In this document: positions 16,711 to 28,784 of the stretch, piece after piece
How the letters are laid out: the number at the start of each line of letters is the position of its first letter
Position numbering within the stretch: position 1 is the first letter of the stretch
Origin: Cinclus cinclus
Taxonomy: Eukaryota > Chordata > Aves > Passeriformes > Cinclidae
Assembly (NCBI RefSeq): GCF_963662255.1
Contig: NC_085049.1
Coordinates: forward strand, 22,538,142-22,602,141
Length of the DNA: 64,000 bases
Reading direction: 5' to 3'
Program-made: the position numbers and the translations under genes
Notes under the pieces: model-generated
Databases searched by the model: none
What the model saw: the letters and a program-made list of their open reading frames with translations, nothing else
What the model was told of the DNA's origin: nothing

Positions 16711-17720
16711 TCCCTTTGTCACTCCTTGCAGGGCCGGAGCGGCGGCAGCGCCTCCCGGCATCCCGGGACCGCTCCGCCCATCCCGGCCCGGCCCGGCCCG
16801 TCCCGTCCCGGCCGGCGGAGGAGGAGCCGGCGCGGCGGCTCCGGCCGGGCTGAGGCGCGGCCGGGCCCGCGGTGAGCGATGTCCCTGGCGGAGCGGCGGC
16901 GGCGGCGGCAAGAGGAGGAAGAGGAGCGGGAAGGAGAGGCAGGGGATGGAGCCGGTGCGGGCGAGGAGGTGGTGCAGATCCGGCTGGGGGACAAGTGCTA
17001 CCCGGTGTGCAAGAGGAAGCTGATCGAGCAGAGCGACTATTTCCGAGCGCTCTACCGCTCGGGAATGCGGGAGGCAGGGCAGGGCCAGGAGGAGCAGCTG
17101 CTGCGCGGGGGGCTGAGCGCCCTGGGGCTGGAGCTGGTGCTGGACTTCATCAACACGTCCTGCCTGGCCAGGCTGGAGCAGGAGGAGGGCGGCGAAGAGG
17201 AGCCGCCGCTGCTGGAGGAGCTGGTGGAGGCCGCGTCCTACCTGCAGGTCACGCCCCTGCTGCGGCTGCTGCTGTCGCAGGTGCGGCTGGGCAACTGCTT
17301 CGAGCTGCACCGCCTGGCGCAGGTGTACGGCCTGCAGGACCTGCACGACGCCTGCCTGGACTTCATGGCCGCCCACTACCACCAGGTGCTGCGCAGGCCC
17401 GACGCCCGCCCGCACCTCCTGCTGCCCCCGGCGCTGCAGCAGCAGCTGCGGGAGCGGCGCATGAGGGGCACGGCCACCCTGGTGCTGCTCGGGGACTTCA
17501 TGGGCGCCTGCCCGCCGGGGCTGCCCGCCGGCTGCCACCCCGCGGGGGACGCGCCCTGGGCCATGCTCCGGTACGACGAGGAGGCGCGGCGGTGGCTGCC
17601 GCTGGCCAACAACCTGCCCGCCGATCTGGTGAGCGTCCGCGGCTACGGCTCGGCCACGCTGGACAATTACCTGTTCATCGTCGGCGGCTACCGCATCACC
17701 AGCCAGGAGATCTCGGCCGC
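16190..17720. promoter_or_regulatory. KLHL42: CpG island and promoter of KLHL42
   Basis: Sharp rise in G+C and CpG density over the surrounding AT-rich DNA, covering the region upstream of the ATG and nearly all of coding exon 1. A GC box (CCGCCC) lies at 16774-16779 among repeated CCCGG units. There is no clear TATA box, as is usual for CpG-island promoters of housekeeping-type genes. The transcription start is not determined by the sequence alone. Confidence 0.8.
16657..16731 (+). other. Long T tract ending in a splice-acceptor-like AG
   Basis: An interrupted run of T (16657-16707) is followed by pyrimidine-rich sequence and CCTTGCAG, with AG at 16730-16731. It sits about 147 bases upstream of the KLHL42 start codon. 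It could be a simple repeat or the 3' end of a 5'-UTR intron. Confidence 0.45.
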
Positions 17721-17780
17721 GCACTGCTACAACCCGTGCCTGAACGAGTGGAGCCAGCTGGCCTCGATGAACCAGAAGAG
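16879..17780 (+). CDS. KLHL42: KLHL42 coding exon 1: BTB, BACK and first Kelch motif
   Basis: This exon encodes residues 1-300 plus two bases of codon 301. The ATG has G at -3. The exon is very GC-rich and lies wholly in the CpG island. It ends with MNQK and a donor reading AGAG|GTAACC. It includes a run of CGG codons (five Arg, residues 6-10) followed by a Glu-rich stretch, then the conserved BTB start VVQIRLGDKCYPV. Confidence 0.96.
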
Positions 17781-20700
17781 GTAACCCCTGCTCCCTGCTG
17801 GACACGTGTGTCCCTGCCTGCTGTTGGGTAGATCCTGTTGGGTCACTGGCACTGGCTCAGCCTTAGGGACGCGATACAGACCTGTCTGTGCTCTGAACGG
17901 CCAAGCGAACCCAATGAGGAAATTCCTTTCCTGCTTCCTTTGTGGTCTATCTCCAGTTAAGTAGGTGACAAGTTTTCCTACTCTTAGTGGGGATGTACAG
18001 TCTATACCAGAACTGGAGATGGCCGAAACAATTTAGCTGCTGCAGTTGTCCAGTGGTTTGTATTTTCATAAAAATCCGAATGTTTTGTAGGCCTGCACTT
18101 CAGTGAAATACCAGAAAAACATCAGGAAGATGGTGAGAAATTTCTCACTTGGTGGGAATATTTGGATCTGGGAATCATTCATCGTTTTGACAATTTTTCT
18201 CTTTTTACCTTTATCCTTTTGAACCATTTATTACAAATCAATGTTTTAGTTTGCATTCAGAAATACATAATTTATATTTGAAAGAGTAATAGAGACCTAC
18301 CTAGCCCTGAGGAGGGCCCAAGAAGAGAGGCCTTCTCCCTGGCAAAGGCTGTGGCTCCTCTACCTTAACCACACCTTGGAGTTACAAAAACAAAGGCCTT
18401 CATATCACTGAAACAAACTGGTTTGTTTTCCAACATGAACTTGCTCATTGTTTCCATTTTAGCAAAAGTATTCTAAATTTTATCTTTTCTCTCTCAAAAA
18501 GTCAGGAGGTCAAAATTCACTGTAGAATGGAAATCCTTTTCTCTATCCAGTGAATTCAAAGAACATGCACAGAGACCCAAGCCGCTGGCATAAATTTATA
18601 TCTGGGTAGTTAAACTGCAGTTTCTGTTCCTGGCTCTATTTAGCTTTTGCCACCTAAACCCCCTCAGAATAGGGATTAGACCTAAAATTAAGTCTTTCCC
18701 ATTTCACCTTTTTTTCCCCACCACTTCTTGTATTGTGAGAATTTTACAAATGTAATCACCTCTCTAATCAGTCATCATATTTTCTGATCAGAAACCATTT
18801 TTCTCAGTGTTTCTGACTGCCTGGAACGGCACTGGGAAAAGTTTAATCTGCATGTAATAGAGTTCCCTGGGGAACTGAGATGTTTTAGCTGGCTTCATTC
18901 GATAGCAGGACCTGTGTGAATGGGATTGGCAGCACTTGGCCTTGCTAGAAAAGGAGGATGGGGTCAGCCCACACAGTGTCTCCTATGGAAACTAACTTCA
19001 TCGCAGAAGTCCCACACTGATCAAGTCACAAGGTTCTGTTTGTGTGATGTCTACAGCAAGAGAGCTGTTACTGTGTGCATTGACCCTGCAATATGGGTTT
19101 TTTAAAAATACCTTTTCAAGGCCCTTTTTACAGTTTGTGTATTCAAACCCTAGATCAGCTTTTTTTTCCCTCCACACTTGCCCTTTTTTGTTTTTGCTAG
19201 GATGTATTATCATTGTACCCAAACTAAACACATGGGTGTTTTCTCCTATTGCTGTTTTCAATGGCATTGCCACACCAACTTAATCTTCAAATCCATCACA
19301 AATGACAGCAAGGTGTTCCTTAGAATAGAATTTCACATTAACCATTTACTGCAGAAAGGTAGCAGGCAAATGGATATTTTTGGAATTATCTCTAGCCTTA
19401 CATTGCATGGTAGTTATTGCAGGCCAAAAAGTACCCAGAATTACACCTGCAAAGTAGCAGTGAGGATATTGCTCCTTGAGTAACTGGGAGAGCTTTTTTT
19501 CTTGGAAAATCAGCTGACCCCCTCACAAAACACATTTCTGATTTTACCAGCTTCATGGAGTCTCAGGTCTGCAGTTGATTGTTACTTTTTCTGTCTGACA
19601 TAACATGTCAGCTCCCTGTTTGGTGTTTTGTGGCAGGGAGGGATGGCCTGTGCCCTAGGAGCCAAGAGCAGGGCCATTTTTAACATGAGGGGTTTGCATG
19701 CTACAATGTCCATTGTTGATGCCAGCCTGCCACACTTTTGTGCTGCAATTAGAGCTGCAGTTTGCTTGGCATTGTATTTTTAGTTTGTTATGCTGTAATA
19801 AAATAAGCAGGGTGGTTGCCCAGCCTTCTGCTTAGAAATTACATCCATGTGACTGTCTGGTAAATTAATTTATATCAGCTGATTTAATTGCATCCCATGG
19901 ATAAAATTTAACATACCTTCAGGGAAGACTTCAGGGAGTTTCCATTGAAGTTGGTTTGACTTCAGACAGCAGTGGATCTGGATTTGTCCTGCATGAGTGA
20001 CTGCATGTGTTGGCCTCGGGGGAAGGCTGAGGAGTTACGGATATAATTTTGCTGCTCCACTGTTGCTATAAGAGTTTTCTGCCCTAAACAAACATTTTAA
20101 GTTCTATGGTATTTTTATCATGACTTATTTCCATTGTCATAACGGAGAATCCCAGGATGCTGGGATTCTCTCTGCATGCTTGGATTAAACATTCCTAACT
20201 TACTTCGAAGTAGAAGATGAAAGCCACCTGAATGTTTAGCAGCCATTCTGGTTTGGATATTCACTGTTGGCTTTCTTTTTAGGTGTACAGGTCTTACTAC
20301 TTTAGTTTCAAATTTTTTTCACAATAGGCAACTTGTGTATAATGTCCTTCTGATGCCCCCAGGAGCTATTCCAAATTTATGCATACCCAAGGGAGCTAAA
20401 ATAATGTTCTCGGGCTCACAAAGGAAGCTTGTGACTGAACACGGAATTTCTCATCATCTGAGTGCTGAATCTAGTGCTGATCACAAATAGTCCACAACAG
20501 ATCATGTTTTCTAGACCTTTTCATTCCAGAGGTGTTTCTGTACTTGTAATTCTCAAGAGGGAGGATGACCTGGACTTTTTAATAGAAGCAGTTCCATGCA
20601 AGTGTTGCCCAAGATCACCTGTGGTCTTTGGGGTCAAGAAAGTAACAAAGTACATAGGGTATGTTGCAGTAATGTCCTTGAATGCCTTTCCAAACTTCTT

Positions 20701-23700
20701 TTTTTTAAAAAAAAAAAGTGAACACTGTCTGTTGAAATTTGCTATTTAAAAATAATATCCTCATGGGATTTCTACTGCATGTGCCAGTTAGAGCTGTATA
20801 TTCCACTTCTGTTTTCCTTCAAAACCTTCCTACTCATGGCAGGTAAATCTTCCAGGCCTGGAAGACCTGTGTAAGCTCCAGGCTGGAATTATGCACATGG
20901 AACGGGATTTTTGTGAGCAATCTGTGCCTGAACTGCTGCCACTCTGAGGGCTCCTACAGGAGTAATAGGAGATGATGTTTCTGGGGAATACTAGTTGTTC
21001 AGGAGACCTTCTCCTTCCTCCTTTTTTACTGTTTTTTTTTTTTTTTTAAATTCAAACTCAAGAGTTTAACTCAAAACTCTTCTGTGCTGGAAGAAAGGAG
21101 GTTCCAGGTTTTTTTTTAAGTTAGAACCATCCATATCTTATTTGCCACAAATGTATCACACACTTCTAAAGCTAAATGTTTGAGGTAGAGTACTTTGCAA
21201 ATTCACATAAGAAATATTTAATAAGGGAGAAGGAGGAACTCATTGAAAATTTGTAAAACATTTCAGAATTGCTCGTAACTGTGCTTTCATGGTTCCTTGT
21301 CTCTGTTGTAAGTGCTTTAACTCTAGAATAAAGAAGTTGTCTGATTTTTGAGAAACTTTAAGGTTAAAGTGATCATTTGGCAGGAGGAAACAATGTTGGT
21401 TAATCCAAGGCTCATATTCTGCAGCAGAACCAAGACTACCTTTCAAATAAATACACATTTAACTTGCTCTTGAGATCCTCCAGCAGTGTAGATTCCAGCC
21501 TACACTGGAATCCTCCTCCCAGGTGTCTTGTTCCCATGTTTAGCCACCCTTCTGATCAGAAAGTCCTCCCCAGTATCTGGGCTAACTCTTTTTTGTTGTA
21601 GACTAAGTGAGATTGTCAGTGAACAAAAACCATGTGCGCTAGGTCCTTCATAGCCAGTGCCACCATAGCCTCCTGCAGATACACCCTACACAATCCAGAG
21701 CCACGGAGGGGGAGGTTTGGAAAGCTGTGGAATGTTGTCCTGTGTGCAGAAAGCCTCTCTGACCTACAGCTCCTTTGCATTCATGCATTATATTTTCCTT
21801 CCTTTGTACAAGCAGCTCTTTGCACTTTGTTGAGTGAGGAACAGATTTTGAGCAATGGCAAAACCCCACAGCTCCCACTCGCTGTTCCTGGGGTCCTGTT
21901 CTGAGTGCATGGGGGCAGCAGAAGGCAGCTTGTACCTCAGCTTGTCCCAGCAAGAAGAGACCCACTGGGCCTGGTTTTTGGAAAGTCCATCTTGGTCCCT
22001 CAGGTTCAGACAAGTCACAGGTGTGAGTGGAGTTCCGTTGTGGTTGAATCTGATGGATTCGGCCCTACTGTTTCCAGGCCGTAGTCCATGGAACAGTTGT
22101 TGGTTGTGGAGAGCTGGCTCCCTGCTCAGTGTTTGCTCTCCTTGTTTCCAGCTGCTCCAACACATTAAAAGAGAGTAAAAATGCACTAAATATTTCCTAA
22201 TCTGCACTCTCCATAAAGACACCTGCTGTTACTGGCATGGAAAGGTGAATGGCAGAAGTTTTTCATAACATATTGACCCATTGTCCAAACTTTCATATAA
22301 AGTGTGCTGAGGGATACTTGCAGCTACTTTTGAGTAAAATGAACCTTATTGTTAGTGAATTCCATAAATCTGAGATACCGCCACTGAATGTCATCCTTTT
22401 TAATGAGTGTTTGGAAGTAGTTAAATGACTGACAAAAAGATCCGTAACCTCCTTTTAGAATATTTAAAGCTGAAAGTTGTACTGTTTGTATTTTAACAGA
22501 TAATTTTCCCAGTGGTTTTGCCCCTATGTTAATTTGTGGAAATTTTTTTCTGTCCTAACTTTCACAACAGGTATATTGCTTTGAAAATCATGTTTTGCAA
22601 GTAGTTATCCTCTTTTCATACCTGCTTTTGATTACCATGTTATTCTGGATTCTCTAAAATGAAAAGCATAATTGCTATTGAGGGAATATGAACAGACTGA
22701 CCTAATCATAAATGTCAGGGGAAAAAAAAGACTAAAAGGCAATTAATCCTTTCAAAGGAGCATTTCCATTTCCAAGGCTGTATCAGGCTGACAAGAACAA
22801 AATGATTCCATCTGGAAACAGATCCTTTTTCCGAATACATTTAATAAAAAGAAGTTGCAGGGCAGTCTGCAACTAGGCAAGGTTCATTTTGTACAGACAA
22901 AACCCTGCAAAAGTACTTAGTAGTAAATTTTGAATGTTGGATTCCTGCAGTGTGGAACTCCCTTTGCTGCCCAGCAGGATAGTGCAGGTCTGAAGCATCA
23001 TTTCAATTTTACAGATGTAACACAGTTCCCTGTTTAGCTTTGTGCTGAGCTGGTGCACTCCAGTGACTTCCAGACATCCAGTTAATTGGGATAGTCATGG
23101 TAAAATCTCAATTGGCTGAGAAGAAGAGAAGGAACAACCTTTCTAGGCAGTGAGACTGTTCCTGCAAAGAGGAAAACTCATCCTTCGTTAGATCCAGCTT
23201 CCCTTGCTGGAAGGAAGAGCTGCATACAGGAATTCTGTCTCTATATTCTCCAGTTTCTTCCTTCAGGCCTTCACCTTTAATACCCATGGACCATTTGTTT
23301 CTGTCTGCATTACCTGCAGGGTGTGAGAGAGGAGACTTCTCATGCTTCAGGAGTTAGGAAGTTGCCCTTTGCCACATGTGAATTTTGAGAGCATAGTGGA
23401 ACAGACTAAGAAATAAATGACCAATTTGGAGGCCATTGCTCATGGGTGCAGTATAATTTTTGTTCAGCTATGGGGAAAACATAAAGTACAGATAGATCTT
23501 GCTTAGATAGAGGATGTATTTAGTAACTTAATGCTGAATAGGGAACAGAAAATTCTCTCTTCTTTCTTTTGCAGAACAGGATTCAATGTGTTCCACTTTT
23601 TTATTAAGGTTATTAAAGAGATTCTGTAATACAGCCTAAAACAAGTATGCATTCATAGGCATCCGTCAAGTCTTGTTTAAAATTTCTGCAATTTTAAATG

Positions 23701-26700
23701 AAATTATATCCTTCACTGTGTGTCCACGTAATGCATTTTTCTCTACCAGTGTCACATTTCTAAAAGCCTGATAAAAACGAGCTGTCTATTGAGCACACTG
23801 GTTAACTGCACATCTAGAGATGAACTGGCACAGACCAAAACACAAAATAAAATATTCCTCAGTCTCAGCAGCATCATCAACATTCAAACTGTCACTGGTT
23901 ACTGTCCTGGATAATTGCAGTGTAGTTAAACCATTTTGGCCTTGCACAGAAGAGTTCAGATGCTGCAGATACCTCAAGTGGTGGTGCAAGCTGTGAGTGG
24001 TGACGAGTGTGTCACAGCCTGGGTAGGAAGAATTTTCCTCTGTATTTCTGTACATGGATGCACCTCATTTCAGTGCTGCAACCTGTTCTTTCAGATCCAA
24101 CTTCAAGCTGCTGGCTGTCAGTGGAAAGCTCTATGCCATCGGTGGTCAGTCCCTTTCCAATGTGGAGTGCTACAACCCGGAGAACGACTGGTGGAATTTT
24201 GTGGCGTCCATGCCAAACCCTCTTGCAGAATTCTCAGCCTGTGAATGCAAGGGCAAGATCTATGTTATTGGAGGCTACACTGCACGAGGTAACAAGTTTG
24301 CTGTTACTTCTTGTTGGTTTTTACTTGATTGTTTCCAAGGCCCTGATAATTTTCTCCTGTTTTTCAGGAAGGCTTTTGAATTTGTGTAGAAGGTTGCATA
24401 ATGCTGATTAAAACACATAGAAATAAATTTCTGGTAGAAAATAATTAACAAACTAAACAAAACAATAGTCAGGGAAGAATCAGAATTTTTTTTTTTTTTT
24501 TTTCAAAGCCTGTGTGGACCTGGGGCTCTGCTACTTGGATTTTGATCACACAGTACAGAGAGGTCACAACAGATGCGCTTTGTTTACTTTTTAAATATCT
24601 GGTTTAGACTGTCAGAAAGAAAAAAACATAGATAATATCTGCCTGTCTTAGTATTTCTCATGTATTAATAGGTGTCATGGCCTTTCAGTGCAGTATTTCA
24701 GTGTTTCACAGACAAATTCAATCTATACCTTAATAACTTAATGGAACAATCAAAAGCTGAAGCACGAACCAACACTTTTAGCTTATTTAATTTCTGTACC
24801 AGTTTTTCAGAGGACACTGTATGGAGGGAAGGATTTGAAGTTTCATTCTCTTCTGACAGTTACTTTTCTTTTATCCAGTGGGCAAACAAGTTCAGTTAAA
24901 AAGAGCTCCCATTTGTTCATTCCTTAAGTACATAGTGCTATTTTTTTGGGAGGAAAACATTTTCTCAGAGCTTTAGAAATCAATTTTTAAACATGTCAAG
25001 TGTTCAGTATTTACCAGGATCTTGTAAGTTTGAATTTGGCCTTTGCCCACTTCAGTTGACCACAGCAGTTTTAAGGGTTTTCTTTCCAAACAGAGAATGA
25101 AATTAGAAGACAGATCAGCTTTTACAGACAGTACTGCAAGCAAAGCTAAACTGATGTTAGAACAAGCTTCTAGTGTCTGAGTGGGTTTGAGCTCTGAATC
25201 ATTTTAAAGTTTATAAAAGACACATTGCCCCCCCATAAGTTCCTTCTGGTAATGAAAACCCTCAAACTCATTTTGTCCAGACTATTCTGACCCAGAGCCT
25301 GCTGGCTTCTGTGGGGAAGATGTACCCGTGTCTCTAGGGAGAGCAATGCTGTGCTGTGCTGTAGTCCCAGTCCTCTGGTCATCCCCACTACAGGATCTGC
25401 TGGGGCCACTGTGCTCTCTCATGTCCAGCACTGGGCTCTGAGATGTCTGGCATGAAATACTTGTCGTGCTGAGAAGTCCGATCCAAAGGGAGACATACTG
25501 TGAGACAAGAGAGAGAATGAGGAGAAGGGGTTGAAACAGGTTAATGGGAAGGCTTGTCTCTAGAGACCAGGGGTTAGGAGTTTGGCATTTTTATCTAGAG
25601 AGAGAGAAAGAAGAGGTAAGCTGAAAAACCTCTGATTTGGTTAGGAGTGCTACACAATTATGTAGCACTTTTTTCCTTCACCCTCTGCACTCTGCAACCC
25701 CCTTTTCTGATGCTTGTGCTGTGCTTTCATCAGGCTGCCTACTCCTGGTGTTACGAAGAGGAAAATCGGCACATTGCTGATTCAGATCCCATTCCTTTAA
25801 AGCTCCTGAACATGTCAGTCAGGATTGCTGCCCTGTGTCAGGCTCCTGACTCAGTACTTGCTGCCCGTGGGTTCAGCTGAAGGAGAGTTGTGAGTTAACC
25901 TCTGGCTTCTTCCACACTCCAGGGGATTGCTGCTGCCCTCTGAACCTCTGTCATTTCCCAGGTCTTTTCCTAAAAGCCTTTTTAAATGGAAATTGGGCAG
26001 TAAAACAATAGGAAATTTTAAGCAGTGGACAGCTAACACATTTAGGTTTCTGTTTTAATCCAGGGTCACTCAGGACTACAAACACATGTGCTTATTATAA
26101 ATAATTTTCTGAACAAGGGTCTAGAATAATTTTTTCTGTGACATCTTGGCTTAGGATAGATAGATAGCAGACTTAGAAACCAGAATTGCCACAGTTACAC
26201 TGGTGATTTTCCTTCTGAATTATGCCAATGTCAGAAAGTTTTAAGACCTAAAGATCTGGGAAACACTAAGGTTAATTTGCTGGTTTGCTATATTGGTACA
26301 CAAAACATATGCAGGAATTAATGTTTTCTGTGTTAGCTTATTTTTAGTAATTTTTGGTATTTCTGTATATACCTCAGTTTTGGTAGATTTTGTGGGCTAT
26401 CTTTTAAGTTTGTGTAGAGCTTTCTTCTGAGGCTACACTTTCCAAAAAAGTGTCAGGATCTGGAATTTCCCACTGTAAATTATAATGACACTTCCTGAAT
26501 AAAGTCCTTCTCTTGAGTTTGCAGCTCTCACTTGTGAACCTAGACCCTAACAGAAATTCCATGTCAGGCACTGTAGTGTTCATGTTTTGTATTGTGGGTT
26601 TTGTTTTGTTTTTTTTTTTTGTTGTTTCAGTATATATAAAAGACCCAGGCTGTGAACTGAGAATGTGAGGGCTACATTGCAATGGTCTTCTATGTCATAC

Positions 26701-28411
26701 ACCACCTCTCAAATAGCACATTTTCCAGGGGAGGTTTACTGCTATAGATAACTCACAGAAACTTAATTGGGACTTCTCCTCCCCTTGATGAGTCAGAGAA
26801 TGATAGGTTGGTTGTAGACAAAGGATATCTATGTGTTGAGCTGCAGTTTCACAGAGCACTGCCCTGAAAATAATCAGAGTGCAAATGCTGGATGGAACAG
26901 CACCTCCCTGATCACGCCACTGATGTACTTCATTCATGACAATCCAGTTATATTTCTGGCTATTTATACCTGTGCTCTTACAGAACTTGTCATTATGTCC
27001 CTGTCTGCTCTTCCCTGTGGGGAGCTCATCTGGAAGTCATCATGCAGGACAGACTGGTAACGTGGAGCAGATTTAATAAAAGACCTGTCTGGAGTCTGCA
27101 AACCTGTTCCTGCTAGTCACTTGAGATTGGATGTGAGCTCAGATCTCCAGAGACTGGAACTGAATTTACTGAGCTGTGTGCATTCTGTGATAATTTAATG
27201 AAGCCTTGGGTGCAGCCAGGGTCTTCACCACACCATAAAACAGAGTGGCATTGTAACAGATTTGTGGAATAACACTATTGCAAACACATGCACCCACTGC
27301 GTTGTGAATTATGGAGATGATATCAGCTTCCTTCTGAGCTTCTGCCTAATGGCAGGGCATAGAGTTCCTGGTTCTTAGATGATTTTGACAATATGTGTTT
27401 CTTTCTTTATAAGGTACCCTTAGGTCATCCAGGCTACTTGTTGAAATTTTATTCCATAAAACTTCAATTTATGTAATGAAATGTGAAGTATCAAAGTTAA
27501 GCTTGGATGATAAATCATCACTTGACAGCCATTAATGACGTGTACTGTCTTCATGGTAGTTTGATTCATCTGTGACCATTCTGGAGAGGAGAATATTGCT
27601 CCATTTCCCTCTTTGTAAAAAAATACTTATGTATCAATCAGAGACAAAATTAAAAGCATAAGCTAAAATGTAGGGATTATTCTGCTAAGGTCTGTGGGCC
27701 CAGACAATTCACACCATGCAATGTGCCAGAGCAGCATAATTTTTTTCCCCTGTGCCAAGGAACAGAATGTTCAAAGTTTCTTGTCAAGGGTAAAGAGCTG
27801 AAGTTGTCAGTGATCACCATTTCTCCCCTGGCTTGCCCTGCAAGTGTGTGAGCAATCTGCAGTAAAGGCTGGGATGCTTTGTAGGAGAGAACAAAATGTT
27901 CCCCCACAAGTGCCTTCTGAGAATTATTTATTTGTGAATGTCTCCTCTCTCTGTTTCAGGCAGGAACATGAGCATTCTGCAGTACTGTCCCAATTCTGAT
28001 TCCTGGACCAACTTGGAGCTGTGTGACGTGCACGTCCGCAAGCAGCAGATGCTGTCTGTGGAGGAGACCATCTACCTGGTGGGGGGCTGCATCCTTGACC
28101 TTGGACCAAACCAGAGATCCAGCCCCAGTGAGGATGTGCTCACGGTGCAGTCCTACAACATTGCCACCAAAGAGTGGCTCTACCTCAATGAGAACTCATC
28201 CAAATCCGGCCTGAACTTGACTTGCACTCTCCACAACGATGGAGTCTATATCTTGAGTAGGAATATTACTGTGTCTTCCAGCTTGGAGCAGCGGCTCTTC
28301 CTGAAGTATAACATCTTCACGGACACTTGGGAGTCGCTGGGGCGCTTCCCAGCCTTTGGACAAAACATTCTGATTTGTTCTATGTATTTGCCTGATGGGC
28401 GAGAAGTATAA
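16879..28411 (+). CDS. KLHL42: KLHL42 (KLHDC5), Kelch-like CUL3 substrate adaptor (three coding exons)
   Basis: The coding sequence joins 16879-17780, 24095-24288 and 27960-28411, giving 515 residues (the human protein is about 505, from memory). Domain order: a low-complexity Arg/Glu N-terminus (1-30), BTB (about 32-135, with YPVCKRKLIEQSDYFRALYR), a BACK-like helical region (about 138-200), then Kelch repeats marked by LFIVGG (265-270), LYAIGG (313-318), IYVIGG (356-361) and IYLVGG (403-408). In mammals KLHL42 bridges substrates to CUL3-RBX1 through its BTB domain, and the microtubule-severing subunit katanin p60 is a reported target, linking it to mitosis and cytokinesis. A TGA in frame at 16873-16875 just before the ATG fixes the start on the genomic sequence. 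Both introns are GT-AG and the joins preserve frame (MNQKR|SNFK and TAR|GRNM). Confidence 0.97.
17781..24094 (+). other. KLHL42: KLHL42 intron 1
   Basis: GT-AG intron of about 6.3 kb. It contains two small perfect palindromes (20145-20170 and 20848-20865) and T tracts (for example near 21032-21047). I see no CR1 copy and no exon-like frame. Confidence 0.85.
24095..24288 (+). CDS. KLHL42: KLHL42 coding exon 2: Kelch repeats
   Basis: This 194-base exon follows acceptor TTCTTTCAG and ends at donor GAG|GTAACA. It encodes SNFKLLAVSGKLYAIGGQ, then NVECYNPENDWWNF and PLAEFSACECKGKIYVIGGY. The Kelch signatures (GG doublet, Tyr and Trp spacing) are clear. Confidence 0.96.
24289..27959 (+). other. KLHL42: KLHL42 intron 2
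   Basis: GT-AG intron of about 3.7 kb. It has T tracts at about 24487-24503 and 26609-26621, and no recognised mobile element or RNA gene. Confidence 0.85.
27960..28411 (+). CDS. KLHL42: KLHL42 coding exon 3: last Kelch repeats and C-terminus
   Basis: This exon follows acceptor CTGTTTCAG at 27959 and runs to TAA at 28409-28411. It encodes GRNMSILQYCPNSDSW, HVRKQQMLSVEETIYLVGG, a loop with GPNQRSSPSEDVLTVQSY, and the C-terminal blade ending SMYLPDGREV. The exon is markedly less GC-rich than exon 1, as is common away from a CpG island. Confidence 0.96.
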
Positions 28412-28778
28412 GAGCACAATAGTTTTCTTTTCAGTTCATTAATCGTTCTTTAATGAAATATTGTTCCCTCGGAATAATTCCATTTTCCGAATGTAATGTG
28501 GTTGCATAATGCAGGCATAAAATACAGATTTGGTTCTCTAAAAAGTTTCGGAATCCATTATGAAGAGAAGTGCTTCCAGAAACAGTTTTAAGATGTCGAT
28601 TTAAAAATTTTACAGGTTAGGATTAAAATTTCACAAGGTATTGTTTGCAACTTAAACATAAAATTCTTGGCAACTGTTACAGAGGTTCCAAAGGCAAAAC
28701 TGATCAGTCTGGTTTTATTCTTCATCTTAATAGACAGTGTAGAATGAAACATATATGTTTTAAAAGTGGAAACAATTC

Positions 28779-28784
28779 AATAAA
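28779..28784 (+). terminator. KLHL42: Candidate proximal poly(A) signal of KLHL42
   Basis: First AATAAA after the stop codon, about 370 bases downstream, in an AT-rich context. Confidence 0.45.

Noticed and set aside
16870..16876. GGTGAG donor-like site just before the KLHL42 ATG
   Set aside because: The sequence directly downstream is the conserved coding frame, so using this donor would remove the start codon and BTB domain.
16402..17805. 467-residue open frame antisense to KLHL42 exon 1
   Set aside because: It is a by-product of very GC-rich sequence lacking stop codons and of the T tract (poly-Lys). It has no recognisable domain and lies opposite a well-supported exon.
16872..17831. 319-residue frame on the plus strand overlapping KLHL42 exon 1
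   Set aside because: Ala/Gly/Arg-rich out-of-frame shadow of the real coding frame; the BTB and Kelch motifs are in the other frame.
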